Shown piece after piece: positions 16,314 to 24,800 of a stretch of 39,392 nucleotides of DNA. Position 1 is the first letter of the stretch. Every line of letters begins with the position of its first letter. Origin of the DNA: Microcaldota archaeon (GTDB lineage: Archaea > Micrarchaeota > Micrarchaeia > Norongarragalinales > UBA8480); contig JACCLL010000085.1 of assembly GCA_013425325.1 (NCBI GenBank), positions 1 through 39,392 of the forward strand, written 5' to 3'. The notes beneath the pieces are model-generated. The model was not told where the DNA came from. It worked only from the letters and a program-made list of their open reading frames with translations, and searched no databases. A program made the position numbers and the translations under genes.

Positions 16314-17849
16314 ATGGAGAAATCAAGGTTTCCTCTCAAACTGGTAGGAATAGAGGGAGAGCTAAAGGGAAAGGAAATAGTCTTAAACCGCGAACACTCG
16401 AGCATCGGAACCAAGAAAGGATTCCACATACGCCTTTTGAAAGACCGCCGCATAGATGCCTTCCACGCCACGATAGAACGACGCGAGGGACCCAACGGCT
16501 TTGCGTACTCCATTTCCCCACGAGACGGCCTCGTTTTCTTAAACCACGATTTTATCTTTGACCGACGGCCCCTAAAGTACGGCGACGAAATAAAAGTAGG
16601 CAGAACGAAATTCGTATTACAAAAACACTACCAGCCAGAGTTCACGGACCAGGAAGTGCAGGACTTCTTCCTAAAAACCGCGGGAACGGCGCACGTTTGG
16701 TTCCCGCCCGCACTGAAGAAAAAAATATACTCCGCGTGGACTGTTGAAAAAGCAACAGGCTATTTTCTCCCAGACCGACTTAAGGAAAACGAGATTGCCC
16801 AGGCGGCGACCGCCGCGGAAACAATAGTGTCGGCCCTTGAAAAAGCCGGCGCGACGGGCGTAGGCCACAAAATAGTTAACAGCGTAATGAAAAAAGCAAA
16901 CGAAGCCATAACCCCCTCGGAAGCCATTAACGCACTAGAGTCGCTTGTTCCAATAGCCAAGCAAATTCCCTCGATAGTAAATCAGAGCGAGGCCTACACC
17001 TACTCGGACTTGGCCAAAAAATACCTCGATGACCAAGTAAAAAAACTTGCGGCGTTCCCCGACCAAGAACTAGACAAGACGAAAACGCCTCCAGAAATAA
17101 TAAAAGAGATTCACGCCCGCGGAGTCACTCCGGAAATACAGACACGAAGCGGCGAACCCACCTTAGTCCTGACGCTGCCAGAAATAACGCCCAGAGACAT
17201 GAGGGCAATGAAAGCGGAAATAGGCTGGGAAGCCGAATACCCGCAGTACGCGGCACGAATTGCAACCGACACGGCCACCGACTTGTTCTCCTCGACGCTC
17301 GACGCGCGGCACTTCGACTGGTGGCTCGAACATGAAAAAACCACCACTAAAAAAGGATGGAGCCTAGTAGTATCGCCGCGCACCAACGAAGGCACCAGGC
17401 TTCTGGCTAAAATGCGAACAACTATTCCAATGGAAGCCGGCAAGCACAAGGAAGCCGCGCAGGCCGTCATGGAAGCAATAGCGAAACAGCCCGTTCCTCT
17501 CGAGACCAGCGTGCAACTACTCGGAGAACCAAGGAAGCCGACCCTCATACTCAACATGCCGGCGGTCACCTACGAACACCTGAAGAAGGCAGGCTGGCCC
17601 GCCAAGGAAAAAGAAGTCAACGCCCACCGGGACGCCTTGACCGACCTCATGGCCGACCAAGTTAAAAGCAACCTGTTCACAAACGCGATAGACCGCTCCC
17701 ACTTCGCGGCAAAAATCCAAATTCCTTCCGTAATAATAGGAAACTCGGTAAGCCGGCAAATAATATTAACTCCCAAAACCAACGAGGGAGAACACTTGTT
17801 CGAACAACTCGCGAAAATAATTGAAGAAAAAGCACGCAAACGCAAGTAA
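16314..17849 (+). CDS. FHA-like domain protein with internally duplicated C-terminal region
   Basis: N-terminus LKLVGIEGELKGKEIVLNREHSSIGTKKGFHIRLLKDRRIDAFHATIERR...GLVFLNHDFIFDRRPLKYGDEIKVGRTKFVLQ follows the FHA strand order; two related C-terminal blocks PTLVLTLPEIT...VSPRTNEG and PTLILNMPAVT...LTPKTNEG. Confidence 0.75.
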   Translation: MEKSRFPLKLVGIEGELKGKEIVLNREHSSIGTKKGFHIRLLKDRRIDAFHATIERREGPNGFAYSISPRDGLVFLNHDFIFDRRPLKYGDEIKVGRTKFVLQKHYQPEFTDQEVQDFFLKTAGTAHVWFPPALKKKIYSAWTVEKATGYFLPDRLKENEIAQAATAAETIVSALEKAGATGVGHKIVNSVMKKANEAITPSEAINALESLVPIAKQIPSIVNQSEAYTYSDLAKKYLDDQVKKLAAFPDQELDKTKTPPEIIKEIHARGVTPEIQTRSGEPTLVLTLPEITPRDMRAMKAEIGWEAEYPQYAARIATDTATDLFSSTLDARHFDWWLEHEKTTTKKGWSLVVSPRTNEGTRLLAKMRTTIPMEAGKHKEAAQAVMEAIAKQPVPLETSVQLLGEPRKPTLILNMPAVTYEHLKKAGWPAKEKEVNAHRDALTDLMADQVKSNLFTNAIDRSHFAAKIQIPSVIIGNSVSRQIILTPKTNEGEHLFEQLAKIIEEKARKRK

Positions 17850-17852
17850 TCT

Positions 17853-18185
17853 TCAAACGCGATACACTTGAGCGTGCGGCACTCCCGCCACTTTCTTCAC
17901 GCTTTTTTCACCCAACGAAGGCAGTACCTTGCGCAGGCAGGCAACCGACTTTTCTCCAACCACGTTAAGGCTTGAGCGCGAGTCTTCCAAAGCGTTCTTC
18001 AGCATTTTTTCGGCTTCTTTTTCTCCGACTTTCTCTCCCTTGTAGAAGGAAGCATTTACCTTCAAATCCAAGACTACTTTTCCTTCCTCGAAAGACTTGC
18101 CTAACAGCGCAGCATCGCAGAGCGCAAGCACTCTGCGCGCCGAGCCGTCGGCGAAAGTGCGCGAATGCTTTTTGGCGTACAGCAA
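17853..18185 (-). CDS. DUF424 family protein
   Basis: LYAKKHSRTFADGSARRVLALCDAALLGKSFEEGKVVLDLKVNASFYKGEKVGEKEAEKMLKNALEDSRSSLNVVGEKSVACL...VAGVPHAQVYRV; GxPHAQ ending and LLGKxFxEG match DUF424. TTG 18185 begins 2 nt after the upstream TGA. Confidence 0.8.
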   Translation of the reverse strand: MLYAKKHSRTFADGSARRVLALCDAALLGKSFEEGKVVLDLKVNASFYKGEKVGEKEAEKMLKNALEDSRSSLNVVGEKSVACLRKVLPSLGEKSVKKVAGVPHAQVYRV

Positions 18186-18187
18186 AA

Positions 18188-18835
18188 TCAGCTCGTGCAG
18201 TTGAAAGTGGAGACCATGTAGTCGAAGGTCACGGAGTCTTGTTGAAGAGAATCCGGAATTGCGGCCATCAACGCGGCCACGTACGAAGTTCCATCCGGCT
18301 TCCTGCAGTTGAAGAAAGCGCCGCGCAGGAAAACCCGTTCGTCTTGCTCGACGAATCCCCTTGTTTCTCCTCTTCCGGTCCAAACCGTTTTTCCGCTTAA
18401 AGTGGTTTGGTTGAGTGAATAGCCTTCAACTCCCTCGAAGGCGTTGGCTGCAACTTCTTCGACTGAAAGCCGTTCGTTAACGCCGACGTCTATCACTTCA
18501 GCAGACAGGATCCTGTCGTAAGAAGAAAACGGGTTGTTCGCGGTAAAACGCAGGCGCAGGCCGAAGTCCGGGTCGACGTCCGCGCGGTATCCCGCGGGGT
18601 AATTGATTTCAAAACCGTACAAGTCGTCGTAGTAATGCATCATTTCAGTTGAAGCAACTTGCTGCGGCAGCGCCATTGGCTCGCCCCGCGCAGCCAACGC
18701 AACGGGAGTCTGGCCGGTCATCTGCTGTGCCTGCTGCTGGACGTAGAAAGACATTGCAACCATGAAGACGATTACGACAATAAACAACGCAATCAGCGTG
18801 CGCCTTCCTCTTTTCGCCAAAGTACTCAAAACCAT
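18188..18835 (-). CDS. Membrane-anchored extracytoplasmic protein, possibly PsbP/Mog1-like fold
   Basis: N-terminal TM TLIALFIVVIVFMVAMSFYV; YGFEINYPAGYRADVDPDFGLRLRF resembles the start of PsbP-like domains (weak). Confidence 0.7.
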   Translation of the reverse strand: MVLSTLAKRGRRTLIALFIVVIVFMVAMSFYVQQQAQQMTGQTPVALAARGEPMALPQQVASTEMMHYYDDLYGFEINYPAGYRADVDPDFGLRLRFTANNPFSSYDRILSAEVIDVGVNERLSVEEVAANAFEGVEGYSLNQTTLSGKTVWTGRGETRGFVEQDERVFLRGAFFNCRKPDGTSYVAALMAAIPDSLQQDSVTFDYMVSTFNCTS

Positions 18836-18846
18836 TTTTCTTCTCC

Positions 18847-21800
18847 TCAGCTAGCGCTTTCTCCGGCTCCCCTTCCAGTTCCCGTGTCCTCGCGCTGGCT
18901 CTGCAGCCTGCTTATTTCAGCGGCGCCAAGCGTTCCTCCCTTGACTGCCACGTTGGTCAGAGGCGCGTCGTCGGGCGCGAACACCGACTTGAAGAACTGC
19001 TCGGCGTTAACGCGCGGGTTGTTTATTGCCATCAGCAAGTCGTATCCCTGTGGCGAAGCGGCTGCAAACGACGTAACCGGCGTCTGCAGCAGGCACGCGG
19101 CGTAATTCGAGTTGCAGGCGTTGCCCAAGTAGAACGACTCTTCCGCAATGCAGCCCTGCGCCGTCTTGACGCAGAGCCTGTCGACGGTCGAGAAGTACGA
19201 GTCTCCGGGACTGCCGCTCAAGTGGTATGAAACAATGTGCGACGGAACAAGCGGGTCCAACTCGGCTTGCACTGGCCTCATGTCAGTAGTAAACAACAGC
19301 GTCGACGCAACCTGCAGTGCAATCCTGCCTGCCTGCGCGCGGCGCAGCGCGTCCCTTGCCCGTGAAATCCGTCCTCCGCTCGCGGCAGCGCCTGCGTCGG
19401 CGGCAGCAGCCGCGGCAGCCTCTTCTCCGGCAACGCGCGTTGCCGCTTCGGCGGCGGGAGTGCGGATTACCGAACGCTCTATCAGGTTAGTCGTTTCTAC
19501 CGCTCGGGCGGTAGTGAGCAGTTGTTGGTCTAACAGTCCTGCGGGCGAGTTGACAAAACCCGGCGTGCGCCATCGTTGAACGACTTGTCTTGCCACGTCT
19601 TCTGTGATGGTAGTAGTTGTAGGCAAGCCGGAAGTGCGTGCCAAGAAAGTTCTCTGGAAGTTTCCTTCAACGAATTGCGCGAGGCTGCCCTGTGACTCGG
19701 CTTCGGCAAGTAATTGTTCGAAAGCCATTCCAGGAGTGAGTTGCCCGTTGCTCGCAAATACTCTTTGCGCTATTTCAGCGCGGATTGGCGCGGGCGCGGC
19801 AGTAAGAGGAGATTGAGTGTAAAGCATGGTGTAGCCCCTGCCTCCCGCGGTACCGATGCCGTTTACGTTACCCATTTCACTAGCCAAAGCAACGTCATCG
19901 ATAATGTTCGCCGGAAGCCCTTGGGTTACCGTGACTCTGCTGAACGTGCCTGCGTCAATTAGTTCATCCGCGCCCCTCCTGAACAAAATGCGCAGTTCTC
20001 CTGCCGCAGTTCTTTCGACTGCAGCGTCGCCCACTAGCTGCCTCAGAAAATCTTCGGTTCTCTGCGCTCCAAGCACGCGAGCCCTGGCTAATCCAGTGAT
20101 TGCCGCATCGTCAGTCAAGGAAACGGCTTGCAGGCCGTGTTCTTGAGCGATTCCGTTCAGCGTATTCTGCGGCAGCCCCGCAAGTCTCGTTGCTTCCGCT
20201 TGAACCAGCGCGTCTTGCGCTTCACGCAAGGCCACGTCGGCAGCGGCCCCGCCCCTGACGCGGTTTCCTATTTCCCCGGCGAGGGCGCCGTCGGCAACTA
20301 TTCCGTTTGCCGCAAAGAAGGCAGCCAAGTCCGCTTCCGCTCCGGCAACGGCAGTGGGCGCGGTTGTTTGCGCAACTGCTTCCGCGGGCGTGGCCTTAAT
20401 TCTTGAGGCGTAAACTGCGCTTGCCGCAAGCGGAACCGTGGCCGAACTGGTTTCGCTAGCGTCCGAAGCAAGCAGGTTGACTGCCGCGCTGGTGCCGCCG
20501 GCAATTCCGGCTAAAACCAGTCCGCTGCGAAGCGCCTGGCGGCGCGTAATGTCTTCTGCAGTCCTCGTGACTATATTACTGCCTACTCTCGCGGCAAGGC
20601 CTCTTCCCAACGCAACTTGTCCTCCGGTGGGCAGCAGTGCGCTGACTATTCCGTATATTCCGGATGAAATGCAGTCGTTGACCATTCCACAAACGGCTCC
20701 GCCTGGCGGCGAAGTAGCCGTTTCGGCTATGCCCATGCCGGCGCATATTGCGACTGCCTGTGCCATGCCTTGGGCAACGCGTATGCACACGCCTTGCCCG
20801 CCTGGAATCAAGCAGGACGCCAGAAGGCCAGTGCCGATGCCGTACATGGTTCCGAGAATGTATTTTCCGTGGTCCCAGCAGAACTCGCCGTCGTCGTAGT
20901 AAGCAGCCGGCGCGGCGTAGTGTTCCTGGCCGCCGTACAAGTACTGGTACAACGACGTTGCCGCTTTAGCGTCGCGTTCGTTGGGTTCGGTTGCGTAAGG
21001 CCCGACGGCCATTACGCCGATGTCAAACATGTTGAGTAAAGTCGACGGACTCGAGAAGTCAACGCTGCGCGCGTTGCTCATGATGCGTTCGGGCAAGTCG
21101 AGGACTCTGCTGAATTCGCTTGGCCAGTCGGACAGCCTGTGCCCCACATTGACTCCGAGTTCGTCGGGCGAGTTGCCTCGCAGGAACAACGCGGCGTTGG
21201 CGAGGTTTTGCTCGCAGTCCTGTATTTTCTGCACGCGCACGCGGATGCCGACTTCGTTGCGCCAGCTGGCGTCGGCGTGAGAACCGGCGGCCTTGCACGC
21301 GTCGATGGTTGCAGTGACTTTGTACCACCCGCAGCCGCGCACGCTTCCGCCGGTAATGCCTTCGAAGTAGTCGCGGTAGCTGTTCGAGACTTGTGCGCCG
21401 CCCGCTTCCTGGCGAAGCATTTTGTTGAACTCGTCAAGCGACTGGTTTGCAGCAACTTTCTGTAAAATAATCGATTTAGTCAGCAGGCCCTGGCTTCCCA
21501 AGACCGTGTGCTCGCAGAAGAACGTGTTCGTTTCCTGCGACTTGGTTATGGAGTCCAGGTAGGACTTCATGTTCGAAAGGAATGAAACGTATGCGGAACG
21601 CGTTTGTTCGGCGTCGCAGAAAAACTTCTGGCACGTAATGAAACTCGTGTCCGCCTCGGGCATTTCTTCGACTGCGGACTGGACTACGACGCGTTCCTGA
21701 AGCGGGGCAGGGGGCTCGTCCGCTCCCTCGTCTTGCAGGCTTACTTTTTGTTTTGCGGCCATTTGCTCGCTTGAAGCGGCTTGGGTTACCGCCTGCGGGG

Positions 21801-24800
21801 GAGCGAGTTCGCCGACGGGCGAAGCCGAGTAAAGTTCGCGCGCTTCCGGCGTGGCGGGCTCCGGGAAGACGACCACCAATACGCTCTTTTCAGTCGAGTT
21901 TCCCGTGCGCGTTCCAGTGAAAGTGATTTTCAGGTTTCCGTCTCCCTGCCTTACGGAAGTGCAGCGCACGAGCTGCGCGTCCCCAGCGGACATTGAGGCG
22001 GGAAGCTCGCATTCGACTGGAGCGTCTCCGCTTGCGGAAATTTCCGCCGGCTCGAGCAAGTTGTTCGCAAGGGTCAGGAAGCGGTATTGGCCGGGCGACT
22101 TGAACGACAGTTTCATTGGGCCCTGGGTCCGCTCGTTGTTCCAGTCGTCCGCGTAGTTGACGAAAACGCCGTGCAGCGAGTTGTTGACGTCGAACACGCG
22201 GTTGTAGACGCAGCCGTTCCTGCTCCTTGAAATCTTTATTTTCACTGGAAGAGCCCAAGTGCCCTGCCAGTCCTTCTGGTTCTTTGCATGGAACGTGATC
22301 GAACCGTTTATCCAACCGTCTTTGGCGACGCAGCCGTTTGCGTCAATCCAATCCGAACTCGCGGCCGAGAGGCTGGCTTCAATTACGAGGCGGTTGCACT
22401 GGCGGTTCTGGAAGTCAAGCGCAAGGTTCGCGGGAGTTCCAACGAGTTGGCCCGAGAAGTAAATGCGGTCGCGGGAAATTATTTGGGAGAACGCCTGCTG
22501 GTCTATTGGCGACGAAATGCTTTCCACGTAATGCTCTCCCGAGTAGGGGTAGAGCAACTGGCTTCCTGAATTGTAGAGGCAGACTTCCTTCTTGTCGCTC
22601 TGGTGCTCGTCGCTAAGCGAGAAAGTGAGGTTGGCGGGCGAGCCGCTCAAGTAATCGCCGGTTCCGTGCACGCTGACCGGACCGGACGCGTCGCACGGCA
22701 GAATCGACCACTCTTCTCCTTCGGGAATGGTTGTTTCCCACAGCGTTGAACCGTCGGCTTGCTTGACTTCCCGGCCTATGGCACTTTCGGGGAAAACTAT
22801 TCTGCGGACTGACGAAACGCTTACGGCAACCGAGCCGCGTACGTCAAGCGGCATGCACGAGTCGAAGTCTACTTTATAGCGCCTCGGCGGTCCCTCGTAG
22901 CCCGGCGGAAGAATTATTGTCACCGGCTGGCGCTGGGTAATAGACAAAAGTTTTTGGTCGTCGTCGGTAATGTCGAGGCAGGTGTAAACCTTTATTTTAG
23001 AGCCGGGCGGAACGCGTATTCTTCCGCTCCTGCCGGTTCCTTCAAGGGAAGCGCCTTCGACGAAAACCGCTCTCGCTGCGGGCGTCGTGTGCGTGAACTT
23101 GCCGCTTTTCGCGCGAATAGTCAAACGAGTGCACTCGGACAAGTTTGCCATGACGCCGCCGGCGACTTGATAGGCTTGCGCGTCGGACGGGAGTTCGAGA
23201 ATCGTTTCCTCGTCGTACTGGAAATCCATTTCGCCCAAGTCGGTTCCCGTTCTTCCGAAGGCAACCGGAGTGTTGGGCGGAATTTGCGCGATTACTCCGT
23301 AGCCAGGCGCTTGCGCAATCGGAGTGTTCGGCGGAAGAATGACGTACGCATTGCGCAGGTTCACCCTCAAGCCCATTGCATCGGGTTGTTGCTGCGCGTC
23401 GGCCGGAAGCTGGATGAAAACCACTGTCGGAAAACGCACTATCACGCTGTTGCTCGACAGCGAGAGGGGCGAAACAGGGCCGACCGACTGGGCGTAGCGG
23501 GACGACATTACGAATGGAACGCCTGCCGGAACAACGGCCTGTTGCTGGTTTACTGAAGCCGTTTGTTCGAATGAAGTTCCCGACGAGTACAACGACGGGT
23601 CGCGGTAGTAAGCGGAAGTCGCGGTGGACGAGTAGTAAGGAGTATTGCCGTACGGGTCGTAGCTAAGCGAGTTCTGCGCGCGTTCGGCCGCGTAGCCGCC
23701 GTACATTGAAGAGCCTTGGTAGAACACGAGCTTGTCCTTCGAAGGCAGGAGCACTGGAATCGAGCCGTCGTCCGCAGGCTGTCCGCGGATTACGGTTCCA
23801 ACCGGGAACTTGAAGACAACCGGAACGGGAAGCGTGAACACGAGTCCGTCGTCCAGATAGCACCTCGAGGAAGCAAGGATTTCGACGTTGGCCTTGACGA
23901 GTTTCTTTACCGAAATGGACTGCATTGCAATCCTGAACTCGAGGTCCACTTCCTGCGTCGTGTCCTCGACTATGCAGCGGTCGTTCAGCGACTCGCGCGG
24001 AAGAGTTGCGGTGACGGTGAACTCGCGGGATTGCCCGGGAGCGATTTGGGCCGACAATGGCGTTATGCGGACGTTGCGCTGGCTCGACTGCTGGTTTACT
24101 ATTACGGGAAACGGACTGAGATTGGTTACGTTCAGTTTCTCGGTCTTCTTGGCTTCGCGAGGCGGGTTGATCGAAAAATCTATTTCTTCAGTCGACACTT
24201 CAACCAAGTCAGCCAACGCCTGTTGCTGAACAGAAGTCGAGGCGGTGAAGCGAACGTCGGCCTCTTGCGTGGTTTGCGCAAGCTGGCCCAACACGTGTAC
24301 TCTCCCCGAAACTTTTTCGGAAAGCGTCCCCGCCTTCATTGCAACAGTCAGAATCGCTTGGGAAACCACTGCGCTGAACCTCAACTGCTTTTCTTCCTTT
24401 GCGCGCAGCGTGAAAGCCGGTTCGCTCAGCAACAAATTAGTGTACAAGGGATTTTCGTCGGGAATTACCGCGGCGCTGACGCGCACGTCGTTCTCCAACA
24501 AGTTGGTCAAAGAAATTTCGGCGGGCTCCTGTTCGCCTTTCTCGGTTCCCGTAGTTACGCTGACTGAACTTGGTTCTATCGAAAACAGTTTTTGTGTCAC
24601 TACGTTCAGCGTTCCCTTCTTTGTACGGAAGCCTTCGGCGCTTACTTGGTAGTCGACTTCGCCGATTCTCTGCGGCTCTATTCCGTCTATTACGTAAACG
24701 CCTTCCGCGTGCTGCGCGCTTCCTTCCTCGGACGCGCCAGACGACTCGAAGGTTGTTCCGAGCGCGTCGTCCTCCACTCCCAACGAAACTCTTGCGCTGG

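Noticed and set aside
17853-18383. 176-aa reading of the DUF424 ORF
   Set aside because: The first roughly 66 codons overlap the upstream gene out of frame and are Arg-rich; the DUF424 domain begins at TTG 18185.
19380-19435. GCN-rich stretch encoding EEAAAAAAADAGAAASGG
   Set aside because: Codons are mixed rather than a pure microsatellite; most likely an Ala-rich helix or linker.
22954-24567. Long plus-strand ORFs (200 aa at 22954-23556 and 283 aa at 23716-24567)
   Set aside because: Antisense to the coherent 2948-aa protein; Arg/Gly/Val-rich composition typical of a high-GC shadow frame.
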